A stretch of DNA of 38,910 nucleotides from an uncultured Colwellia sp. Lineage in GTDB: Bacteria > Pseudomonadota > Gammaproteobacteria > Enterobacterales > Alteromonadaceae. The DNA is taken from contig CAJXWZ010000045.1 of NCBI GenBank assembly GCA_913062815.1, forward strand, positions 1-38,910. Reading direction: 5' to 3'. The notes beneath the pieces were generated by a model. It saw only the letters and a list, made by a program, of their open reading frames with translations. It had not been told where the DNA came from and did no database searches. This document shows, one piece after another, positions 17,434 to 24,976 of the stretch (position 1 is its first letter; every line of letters begins with the position of its first letter). The translations under genes and the position numbers were made by a program.

Positions 17434-19830
17434 TTAGAAATCGTACCTTAGTGTTAAGCTGCTTGTTCGACCGTTAATTGTTCTTGCTCGAATGATGCCG
17501 TTAGTAGGCACCGAGCCTTCTTCAGCTTCAGTAACACCAACGGTATCGAAGAGATTATTCACATTTAGTGATACAGATAAGTTCTCTGATAACATGTAAC
17601 TAGCAAAGGCATTAACCGTTGTGTAACCATCGAACTTTAAATCGTTATTGTCTTGAGAATAAGCATCTGTTGTTCCAATTAAACTGATACCAGTTGAGCC
17701 ATTATCAAAGTTATAACGGCCCATAATGGAATACACCAAATCAGCTTGTCTCCTTGGTGTGTTCCCAACAACATCAATATTGAGCGCATCTTTGGTAATT
17801 TCTGCATTGGTCCAAGTTAGGTTACCTCGAAAATCAAAATCGCCGATAAAGTAAGTGGACTCCAACTCAAGTCCATAAGCTTCATATACTCTATCGAAGA
17901 ATGTTTGACTTGTTGCTTCAAAGTTTTGTTCTTCTGTTTCAGCGGCAAAAGCCGTAGCAAACATTGATAAGTTATCTTGGCGGAATTTAAGTCCTGCCTC
18001 TAGCTGGTCAACAAAATCAACCGCATCAGCAGAAGCCACAGATCCGTCAGCATTAATTTTCCCGAAAGCCAAACGATCAGCATTAGCTCTGCCACCTCGG
18101 CTAATTCGAGCAAAAGCCGCTAAGTTATCATTCACTAGATAATTGGCACCAAAAGAATAGGAGGTGTAACTCCAGTCATAATTTACGTTTGCAGCGTTAG
18201 CCGTGTCGATTGAAGATACACTCTCTTCAGGTTTCGATATCACACCATCTCTATTCATATCAACACTTGATTGAGCCGCACCAGCGTAGGTACCAACTGC
18301 ATTGCCGGTGTCATGTCGAACACTTAAATCAAGGGTGATATCGCCAAGTTGTGATGAAACAGCAATATATGGAGCACTGATATCATATTCAATATCATAA
18401 TTACGTTGGCAACAATTTCCCCATGCAGGTACACCATAAGCATATAGACCGTTGTCAGAATAACTAGTTCCATCAGCGGAATTTACATTTAACAATGCAG
18501 CATTATCACCTTTAATTTCCATTAAGTATGAATTCCAAAGCCACGACATCTCAATGTTTTGTAATGCTTTGTAGTAACCGAATGTAAAACTTGTTTCACC
18601 AATTGTTTTGGTTAACTTTAAGTCGTTAACAAGAGAGTCAAAGTTACTCATTTCCACATCAAAAGTGTGAATTCTCATGATTTGGTCATCGCTATTAAAT
18701 GCGTTACCAGCCATAGGCCCATTTGCATAAGTCAGCGTTGCTCCGTCACCTGCAATACTGCTGGCTATGTTTGAAGCAGAAGAAATTTCTGCTGGGAAAG
18801 GGGAGTTGAAAGAACCTTTGACACTGGATTGCCTAAAGCGGTTTTCAATTTCCCATTCGTTACCTAGATCAAAAATAGCTTCAACGCCGATCGAGTCTAC
18901 TTGAGGGTTCATACCATCTTGTACGTTACCACGGCGCAACTGTCCATCAGCACCAAGTGTTACAGTATCAATGAAATATGCAGAATGCGGTGTATCTGAT
19001 TGAGAATTAAATCCAGTGATTGAGCCACCATCAGCGGCAGTTGGCATAGGTAAGTAGCTGATCGCTTTATCATCAAGATGTTTGTAGTAAACGCGAATAT
19101 AGCCATCATCAAATTCTTTCGTTAAGTTTGCCTTAATTTGCCCACCTTTATTTGCCGTGTATCCTGCATCTCGTGCTCCTTCACCTTGACGAATAAAGCC
19201 GCCTAAATGGAAGAAAGTTGAATCATTTAATTCACCGCCAAATTCGAAATCAGTACGAATACTGTCATAATCTAGACCGATAGTGGTTGAAACGCTACCG
19301 GACTCATCATGCCCTGTTTTGCTGATAATATTGATAATGCCCCCAGGAGCATTACTTGCAACTGTAGAGGCTGAGCCACCACGTATCGATTCAACACTTG
19401 CCATGGTACTATCTAAACGCAAGAATATATCAGCATTACCAAAGGCAATATCTCCAAATTGCATAATAGGCAAGCCATCTTCTTGAAGCTGCAGAAACTT
19501 AGCTCCGCCTGCCGCTACGGGTAAGCCACGGACAGCAATGTTGGCATTGCCTTCACCACCAGAAGACTCAGAACGAATACCGGGAATTGCTCTAAAAGCC
19601 TCGGCAGTTGTTCGCGGAGTTGTTGTCTCCATTTGCTCAGCCGAGAAACTACTTACTGACACACTGGATGCCATAACAGTTGTTCCTTTGGCTACACCGG
19701 TTACTACGATACGCTCAAAGTCTAAACCTTTTGCTTTCTCTTCAGTTTCTACTTCTGCTGCATTCAAACTGCTGCATACAGCCAATGCTAATGTGCTTAG
19801 TAAGAATTTTCTATACTTAGTATGTTTCAT
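17434..19830 (-). CDS. TonB-dependent outer-membrane receptor, probable sucrose uptake
   Basis: This 798-aa protein is a TonB-dependent outer-membrane transporter. It has a signal peptide (MKHTKYRKFLLSTLALAVCSSLNA, cleavage near residue 24), a TonB-box-like ERIVVTG at residues 39-45, a plug domain (about 55-172, with AIPGIRSESS and SVESIRGGSASTVASNAPGG), and a long beta-barrel ending in the classic aromatic C-terminus LTLRYDF. Two features are unusual: a perfect EF-hand-like loop at residues 524-535 (DMNRDGVISKPE) and a Cys-Cys pair at 473-474. GGGGTGAG precedes the start. The sucrose role is inferred from flanking sucrose genes and a palindromic operator just upstream. Confidence 0.9.
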   Translation of the reverse strand: MKHTKYRKFLLSTLALAVCSSLNAAEVETEEKAKGLDFERIVVTGVAKGTTVMASSVSVSSFSAEQMETTTPRTTAEAFRAIPGIRSESSGGEGNANIAVRGLPVAAGGAKFLQLQEDGLPIMQFGDIAFGNADIFLRLDSTMASVESIRGGSASTVASNAPGGIINIISKTGHDESGSVSTTIGLDYDSIRTDFEFGGELNDSTFFHLGGFIRQGEGARDAGYTANKGGQIKANLTKEFDDGYIRVYYKHLDDKAISYLPMPTAADGGSITGFNSQSDTPHSAYFIDTVTLGADGQLRRGNVQDGMNPQVDSIGVEAIFDLGNEWEIENRFRQSSVKGSFNSPFPAEISSASNIASSIAGDGATLTYANGPMAGNAFNSDDQIMRIHTFDVEMSNFDSLVNDLKLTKTIGETSFTFGYYKALQNIEMSWLWNSYLMEIKGDNAALLNVNSADGTSYSDNGLYAYGVPAWGNCCQRNYDIEYDISAPYIAVSSQLGDITLDLSVRHDTGNAVGTYAGAAQSSVDMNRDGVISKPEESVSSIDTANAANVNYDWSYTSYSFGANYLVNDNLAAFARISRGGRANADRLAFGKINADGSVASADAVDFVDQLEAGLKFRQDNLSMFATAFAAETEEQNFEATSQTFFDRVYEAYGLELESTYFIGDFDFRGNLTWTNAEITKDALNIDVVGNTPRRQADLVYSIMGRYNFDNGSTGISLIGTTDAYSQDNNDLKFDGYTTVNAFASYMLSENLSVSLNVNNLFDTVGVTEAEEGSVPTNGIIRARTINGRTSSLTLRYDF

Positions 19831-19898
19831 GTACTCACCCCATGTTTATTTATAGTCTATGTTCTAGATATTCGAAAAAGGATATATTCTTTTTATTG

Positions 19899-19914
19899 AC
19901 TTAATCGATTAAGT
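19899..19914. promoter_or_regulatory. Probable LacI-family operator upstream of the receptor gene
   Basis: A perfect 16-bp palindrome (ACTTAATCGATTAAGT) lies 69 bases upstream of the receptor start. It has the central CG and the AT-rich half-sites typical of LacI/GalR operators. The 14-bp core is identical to the site at 21391-21406. It probably lies in the receptor promoter, on the minus strand. Confidence 0.8.
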
Positions 19915-19923
19915 TATGGTTGC

Positions 19924-19967
19924 TGAAAATTTAGCTGATTGCAAGCTTTTCTTCAGCTAAATTTTCA
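19924..19967 (-). terminator. AT-rich hairpin after the MFS gene
   Basis: Two 15-base arms (TGAAAATTTAGCTGA at 19924-19938 and its complement at 19953-19967) pair perfectly around 14 bases. On the minus strand it follows the MFS stop by about 43 bases and precedes the receptor operator. There is no U-tract, so it may be a weak terminator or a 3' stabiliser. Confidence 0.5.
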
Positions 19968-20009
19968 AAATAGCTGAATCAAGTGGCTAGTTAGTTGAAA
20001 AATTTAAGG

Positions 20010-21242
20010 TTATTCTTTATCGAGATTTTGCTTGGTAGGATCTTTGATAACATTAAAAAGACCTAGCAAAAATAGTAGTGCCGCAAAAAATGTTGCAAGA
20101 TAGAAACCGTAGGAAATATGACCAAATGAATCACTGACAATGCCCATCAGAAGAGGGGCTATTGCGGCAGACACTGCTGTGAAAAATAAAATAACTCCTG
20201 CAACCGCTCCGTGTTGCACTTCTGGAAAACTACTTATTCCCTTAGAATTTAAAGTAGGGTAAATCATCGACATGAACAAGCCTGAAAGTGGTAGCAGAAT
20301 TACTGCAGCTTCAACGCCAAAAATAGCGGTACCCAAATAACATAGAAAAACCGCAAGTGAAAACCACAGCATGACCTGTTGCCAGCAAAAATGTTTTAAC
20401 ATCCAGACACCGAAGAACCTCCCTCCTGCTCGCAAGGCAAAAAAGATTGTTAGCGCATAGGTAGCTAACCATAACCATGAACCGCTATAGCCTGCTAGTA
20501 AGGTTGGCATCCATACGTAAATAGCAACTTCTGTGGCAACATAGAGTGCTATGGCCATTGAAAAGCCAATAGCGTAAGGATCTTTCATTAACTTAAGTGA
20601 ACTCTTTAAATTAATTTGTGCATCAGCATGGCCTTTGGTTGTGGGATATTTAGTTCTTGCTGCAATTATGCAGAGCATAAAGCAAAGGACGGCCGCACAA
20701 ATATAAAGATACTTCCACGAAACACCAGAGATAAGTAAATAGCTAACGATTGCAGGCCCAACCATTGCCCCCACGCCAAAAAAACCTTCGACCGTATTCA
20801 TGGTTGTAGTGTGTTGTTTAGAGGATGAAGAGATATCACCGATAAGAGCCAAGGCGCCTGTTTTAAACAAGCCTACAGCTACCCCAATGAGTGCAAGTAA
20901 TATTAAAAAGTATAGAAAAGAATTACCTGCAGAAAACAAAAAGCAAGCACAAGAGAATAACGAGAGGCCTGCAATTATCGTTATCTTTCGGCCTAATTTA
21001 TCAGCGAGGTATCCTAAAAAAAGACCGCTTAAGGCAATAAATACCATAGGTACATAATGGAAAGCACTTGCTTGAGTTAGGCTTAAATCATATTTCGCTA
21101 TCAACTCTGGAATAATGACTCCAACAGCGTCAGATGTCATAGCGAAAACGAAAAACATCATATATGTTAGTAGCTTAATTCTTGATGTAGATGCTTCATT
21201 CGTATACATAGACGCACCGGCTGAGCTGTTAGAGTGGTTCAT
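20010..21242 (-). CDS. scrT: MFS transporter, probable sucrose permease
   Basis: This 410-aa protein has about 12 membrane segments and the MFS motif A (GYLADKLGRK) between segments 2 and 3. It begins with a polar 24-residue tail, then LLTYMMFFVFAMTSDAVGVIIPEL. It lies between the receptor and sucrose phosphorylase genes and is divergent from the latter, sharing the palindromic operator region. From this I infer sucrose import across the inner membrane, probably with protons. The start has GAGGAAAG 6 bases upstream. Another sugar cannot be excluded from sequence alone, so the symbol is by context. Confidence 0.85.
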   Translation of the reverse strand: MNHSNSSAGASMYTNEASTSRIKLLTYMMFFVFAMTSDAVGVIIPELIAKYDLSLTQASAFHYVPMVFIALSGLFLGYLADKLGRKITIIAGLSLFSCACFLFSAGNSFLYFLILLALIGVAVGLFKTGALALIGDISSSSKQHTTTMNTVEGFFGVGAMVGPAIVSYLLISGVSWKYLYICAAVLCFMLCIIAARTKYPTTKGHADAQINLKSSLKLMKDPYAIGFSMAIALYVATEVAIYVWMPTLLAGYSGSWLWLATYALTIFFALRAGGRFFGVWMLKHFCWQQVMLWFSLAVFLCYLGTAIFGVEAAVILLPLSGLFMSMIYPTLNSKGISSFPEVQHGAVAGVILFFTAVSAAIAPLLMGIVSDSFGHISYGFYLATFFAALLFLLGLFNVIKDPTKQNLDKE

Positions 21243-21358
21243 TGTTCTTTCCTCATTAAATATTATATAGCTAACGGGTAACGATATATATTTTTTAAAT
21301 TAGCGATTCTGATCTTGCTTGTTGTGATTACAAAGTTTAAATAAAAGATAAATTATTC

Positions 21359-21390
21359 TTGTAAAATTACGTAGAGTAGATGAATATATA
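21359..21390 (+). promoter_or_regulatory. Candidate promoter of sucrose phosphorylase
   Basis: TTGTAA at 21359-21364 could serve as the -35 element, with a TA-rich -10 region at about 21383-21390 (18-20 base spacing). The palindromic operator starts at the next base, so a bound repressor would cover the transcription start. The elements are approximate. Confidence 0.4.
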
Positions 21391-21406
21391 TCTTAATCGA
21401 TTAAGA
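21391..21406. promoter_or_regulatory. Probable LacI-family operator between the MFS and sucrose phosphorylase genes
   Basis: A perfect 16-bp palindrome (TCTTAATCGATTAAGA) sits 27 bases before the sucrose phosphorylase start and 148 bases before the divergent MFS start. It shares the 14-bp core CTTAATCGATTAAG with the site at 19899-19914. The LacI-family gene nearby is the obvious candidate binder. Confidence 0.82.
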
Positions 21407-21433
21407 ATCAACTCAAATTAAAGTAGTGTATAT

Positions 21434-22906
21434 ATGAAAAACAATGTCCAACTGATTACCTATGTTGATAGGTTAACCGGCTCAAATATCAATGAACTAA
21501 ATAAGCTCCTTAGAGACCATTTCTCATCTCTATTTTCAGGTGTGCACTTATTACCATTTTATTATCCTATTGATGGCAGTGATGCAGGTTTTGACCCTAT
21601 AGATCATACTAAAGTCGATAACAGAGTGGGGAATTGGCAAGACGTGAAAGCTTTAGGTGAAAATTATGATGTCATGGCTGATTTGATTGTTAATCATATG
21701 TCAGCTCAGTCAGCAGAATTTCAAGATGTATTAAATAAAGGGAAAGGTTCGTCATATTGGGACTTATTCTTAACTCAGGAAAGGGTATTTCCGAATGGCT
21801 TAACTAAATCACAACAAGATAAAATTTATCGTCCTAGACCAGGCAGTTGTTTTACTAAGTTTTCTTTACCCGAAGGAAAATCTGCTAACTTTTGGACAAC
21901 TTTTACTGAGAATCAGATTGATATAGATGTTACTTCAAAAAGCGGGCAGAACTACTTGTCGCGGATTTTATCTCGATTTGCAGAAAACAATGTGAACATT
22001 ATTCGTCTAGATGCAGCTGGCTATGCTATTAAAAAAGCAAACACAGGTTGTTTTATGCTTGAAGAAACGTTCGGATTTATTAATGAGCTAACAACTCAGG
22101 CTAATAATCTAGGCATTGAAACACTAGTTGAAATTCATTCTTATTATCAAACACAAATTGAAATAGCTAAGCGGGTTGATCAAGTGTATGACTTCGCACT
22201 ACCACCGTTAATTTTGCATAGTCTGTTCAATAAAGACTTTTCTGCTTTGGAGAGTTGGTTAAATATTTCACCGAGAAATTGCATTACTGTGCTCGATACT
22301 CACGATGGTATTGGCATAATCGATGTTGGCCCAATGGACAACCAGCCGGGGTTGTTAACAGATATCCAAATTGACAATTTAGTCGAGAAAATTCATCAAA
22401 ATAGCAAAGAAGAAAGTAAAAAAGCGACAGGGGCCGCAGCTAGTAATGTTGATTTGTATCAAGTCAATTGCACTTATTATGATGCCCTAGCTAAATGTAA
22501 TTTTGATTATTTGCTGGCTCGTGCTATTCAGTTTTTCGCACCGGGTGTACCACAAGTCTACTATGGTGGCTTATTAACACAAACGAATGATATGGAGCTA
22601 TTAGCTAAAACGCAGGTAGGTCGAGATATAAATAGGCCTTACTTGACAGCTAAAAGCGTCAATGATGCATTACAAAAACCAGTAACTAAAGCATTGATAG
22701 AGTTAATAAGAATTCGAAATTGTTGTGATGCTTTTAATGGGGAATTCTCCATTAACGCACAACAAGCATTATTAACTTTGTCTTGGACAAGTGCCGAAGC
22801 CTCAGCGGAATTATCAGTAAACTTGGTTGAAAATAAAGCTGATATTACTATTAAAGAGCATCAAGAAATTAAGGTAATTAAATTAAATGAATTACTGTTA
22901 GACTAA
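21434..22906 (+). CDS. scrP: Sucrose phosphorylase (GH13)
   Basis: This enzyme splits sucrose with phosphate into glucose-1-phosphate and fructose in the cytoplasm, saving one ATP compared with hydrolysis. The 490-aa protein fits GH13 subfamily 18. The nucleophile is Asp193 (IIRLDAAGYA), the acid/base is Glu233 (LVEIHSYY) and the transition-state stabiliser is Asp291 (DTHDGIG). Each lies one position after its counterpart in the bifidobacterial enzyme. The acceptor-site loop AAASNVDLYQVN matches true sucrose phosphorylases, making sucrose-6-phosphate phosphorylase or glucosylglycerol phosphorylase less likely. The ribosome binding site is weak. It leads a two-gene plus-strand unit with the solute-binding gene. 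Confidence 0.93.
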   Translation: MKNNVQLITYVDRLTGSNINELNKLLRDHFSSLFSGVHLLPFYYPIDGSDAGFDPIDHTKVDNRVGNWQDVKALGENYDVMADLIVNHMSAQSAEFQDVLNKGKGSSYWDLFLTQERVFPNGLTKSQQDKIYRPRPGSCFTKFSLPEGKSANFWTTFTENQIDIDVTSKSGQNYLSRILSRFAENNVNIIRLDAAGYAIKKANTGCFMLEETFGFINELTTQANNLGIETLVEIHSYYQTQIEIAKRVDQVYDFALPPLILHSLFNKDFSALESWLNISPRNCITVLDTHDGIGIIDVGPMDNQPGLLTDIQIDNLVEKIHQNSKEESKKATGAAASNVDLYQVNCTYYDALAKCNFDYLLARAIQFFAPGVPQVYYGGLLTQTNDMELLAKTQVGRDINRPYLTAKSVNDALQKPVTKALIELIRIRNCCDAFNGEFSINAQQALLTLSWTSAEASAELSVNLVENKADITIKEHQEIKVIKLNELLLD

Positions 22907-22931
22907 TTATTTTGAAAATTCACTAGTTACT

Positions 22932-23013
22932 ACTGCACAATAATTTTCATTTTTGTGCAGTTAGATCTTATACTGATACCTACTAACCCAATGTAATTAT
23001 TTGAGAAATAATT
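22932..23013 (+). other. Two hairpins between sucrose phosphorylase and the solute-binding gene
   Basis: ACTGCACAA (22932-22940) pairs with TTGTGCAGT (22953-22961) around 12 bases, with no U-tract after it. AATTATTT (22995-23002) pairs with AAATAATT (23006-23013) around GAG and ends 10 bases before the next start codon, where it could affect translation. Together they suggest that expression of the downstream gene is set separately. Confidence 0.45.
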
Positions 23014-23023
23014 TGGTATCCGA

Positions 23024-23887
23024 ATGAGAATGTTTCTATTTTTAATATTAATACTAAATTTAATCATGGCTAAAGGTCAGGCAAATAATGGCGTTATTCA
23101 TTATGTAAGTGCCGAAGGCGAGAATGACTTTCGCAATGAATATTTTGTAAAATTATTAACACTTGCGCTAGAAAAAACCACCTCTAAGAATAACTTTATT
23201 AGCTTAAAACCAGTTGCAAGTATGCAACAAGGTCGTGCACTGCATCAATTAGCTCAAGGTAAAAACGTGGATATCGTTTGGACTGTCACCTCCATTGAGC
23301 GAGAAGAGCAACTTTTGCCGATTAGAGTTCCACTATTGAAAGGTTTGTTAGGGCACAGGGTACTTATCATCCGTGCAGATGATGAAGAAAAGTTTTCTCA
23401 GGTGAATAGTCTCACAGACTTGTTACATTATACTGCAGGGCAAGGTCATGACTGGCCTGATACTCAAATACTGCAAGCAAATAAAGTCGAAGTGACTACC
23501 GCATCAACCTATAATGGTCTCTTTGGAATGTTACTCGCAGGACGTTTTGATTTTTTCCCTAGAGGAATCAATGAAGCATGGCAAGAAGTTGATTTGCAAG
23601 AAAATCCAAGGTTGATAGTAGAAAAGAGTTTGTTGCTTTATTATCCATCACCAATCTATTTTTTTGTGAATAATAACTCGAAAGCCATGGCAAATCGTAT
23701 AGAAAAAGGCTTGCAGTTAGCCATTGCAGATGGCTCTTTCGATCAGTTATTTTATTCTCATAGTGCGCACCAAAAAATGTTCGCCCTTAGCCAATTAAAA
23801 CAAAGGCAAGTAATTAATTTGCAAAATCCCCTGTTACCAATGTTGACGCCATTGAGCAATGAAAAACTTTGGTATCAAATTAAGTAA
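23024..23887 (+). CDS. Orphan periplasmic solute-binding-like protein
   Basis: This 287-aa protein has a hydrophobic signal peptide (MRMFLFLILILNLIMAKGQA, cleavage near residue 20), so it is likely periplasmic. The rest resembles the SBP_bac_3 (type II periplasmic binding) fold: a RNEYFVKLLTLALEKT helix, an ARG-type region DIVWTVTSIERE, and LLAGRFDFFPRGINEAW. No ABC permease or ATPase lies nearby, and no enzymatic or signalling domain is fused. Orphan proteins of this type are common in Alteromonadales. Its place after sucrose phosphorylase suggests a link to sugar sensing or uptake, but this is unproven. The start could be ATG 23024 or 23030. Confidence 0.8.
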   Translation: MRMFLFLILILNLIMAKGQANNGVIHYVSAEGENDFRNEYFVKLLTLALEKTTSKNNFISLKPVASMQQGRALHQLAQGKNVDIVWTVTSIEREEQLLPIRVPLLKGLLGHRVLIIRADDEEKFSQVNSLTDLLHYTAGQGHDWPDTQILQANKVEVTTASTYNGLFGMLLAGRFDFFPRGINEAWQEVDLQENPRLIVEKSLLLYYPSPIYFFVNNNSKAMANRIEKGLQLAIADGSFDQLFYSHSAHQKMFALSQLKQRQVINLQNPLLPMLTPLSNEKLWYQIK

Positions 23888-23892
23888 TGTGC

Positions 23893-23906
23893 TTGAATCG
23901 ATTACG
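23893..23906. promoter_or_regulatory. Possible third, degenerate operator-like site
   Basis: TTGAATCGATTACG matches the core palindrome of the two sucrose operators at 11 of 14 positions, including the full AATCGATT centre. It lies in the 21-bp gap between two convergent stop codons, where no promoter is expected. It could be an auxiliary site for looping, or chance. Confidence 0.25.
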
Positions 23907-23908
23907 AC

Positions 23909-24940
23909 TTAGCAGGTTTTTCCTTGAATGAGATGGTAAGGGATTTGTTCAGCATGATTAGCTTTAGTAATAAATAACTCAGCCGCTTTACTGCCTTTTT
24001 CTTCGCTATTTTGATGAACTGTCGTTAAGGGTGGCGTAGAACGCTGGGCTTCATCGATACCATCAAATCCAACTACACGGATATCATTTGGTATGTTAAG
24101 TCCAAGTGCAGATATCTCTTGTAATGCGGATAAAGCAATTAGATCACTCATACAAAGCAGTACATTTGGCCTCGGTATTGAAGTTAATGCTTCTTTAACT
24201 GCAATTGCGGCAAAATGATGATTGCTTTCAGGTATATTCCACACTCTATCATCTTGTAGGGTGGCTTTAGCGTCATTAATGGCTCTTTGATAGCCGATTA
24301 ATCGCTGATGAGCGATTGAGCAATGGATATCAAAATTAGGAGCATCATAAACGCGACAAGTTACATCTGAATTCAGTAATCTTAATCCTAAAATGGCGAT
24401 GTTATCGTCTGACGAACGAATAGCCAGTTTAGCTATATCGAAAGCGGCATTTTCATCATCAATGCTAATAGATGCCTTTCTGTCAATATCAAAGTCTGCG
24501 GTAACCACTTTCTTATTGGTCACTCTCAATTGCTCTATCAACTCGGTATTTCTAGGACTTCCGTAGCAAATAAAACCATCTACAAAGTCTGAAACCGAGT
24601 TAATATTGTCTGAAGTTCCGGAAAAAAGCAGTAGGTTCACATTATTTTTTTCTAAAACTGATGCTACACCTTTAACAAACTTGCTTGCGACAGGATCGGT
24701 AACCATATACTCAACACTATCAGGTAAAACTAAAGCAACGATGTTGAATTTACCTTTTCTTAAAGACTGCGCGGCTTTGTTTGGACCCGAATAGCCAAGT
24801 TTTTTGCAAGAAGCGAGAATTTCATTCCTGCGTTTTTCTGAAAGTTGATCAGGGCGGTTAAAAGCGTTCGATACAGTTGCATTAGAAACGCCAAGCTCTT
24901 TTGCAATACTCTTTAGTGTCCATGGTTTGTTAACTGACAT
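23909..24940 (-). CDS. scrR: LacI-family transcriptional regulator, probable sucrose regulator
   Basis: This 343-aa protein has an N-terminal LacI helix-turn-helix (WTLKSIAKELGVSNATVSNAFNRP, residues 7-30), the hinge helix AAQSLRKGK, and a periplasmic-binding-like effector domain ending near residue 340. It would bind a sugar or sugar phosphate and control the sucrose genes through the two palindromes at 19899 and 21391, whose CG centre is typical of LacI sites. GGAG precedes the start. It lies only 36 bases after the yrfG stop on the same strand, so it may be transcribed from the yrfG promoter, and its own upstream region has no copy of the operator. Its effector is unknown. Confidence 0.9.
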   Translation of the reverse strand: MSVNKPWTLKSIAKELGVSNATVSNAFNRPDQLSEKRRNEILASCKKLGYSGPNKAAQSLRKGKFNIVALVLPDSVEYMVTDPVASKFVKGVASVLEKNNVNLLLFSGTSDNINSVSDFVDGFICYGSPRNTELIEQLRVTNKKVVTADFDIDRKASISIDDENAAFDIAKLAIRSSDDNIAILGLRLLNSDVTCRVYDAPNFDIHCSIAHQRLIGYQRAINDAKATLQDDRVWNIPESNHHFAAIAVKEALTSIPRPNVLLCMSDLIALSALQEISALGLNIPNDIRVVGFDGIDEAQRSTPPLTTVHQNSEEKGSKAAELFITKANHAEQIPYHLIQGKTC

Positions 24941-24976
24941 GTTACTCCAACATCTTTGTGACTGTTTTATGAATTA

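Noticed and set aside
19538..19855. 105-codon open frame on the plus strand
   Set aside because: It is the antisense of the start of the TonB receptor, whose signal peptide and plug are clear.
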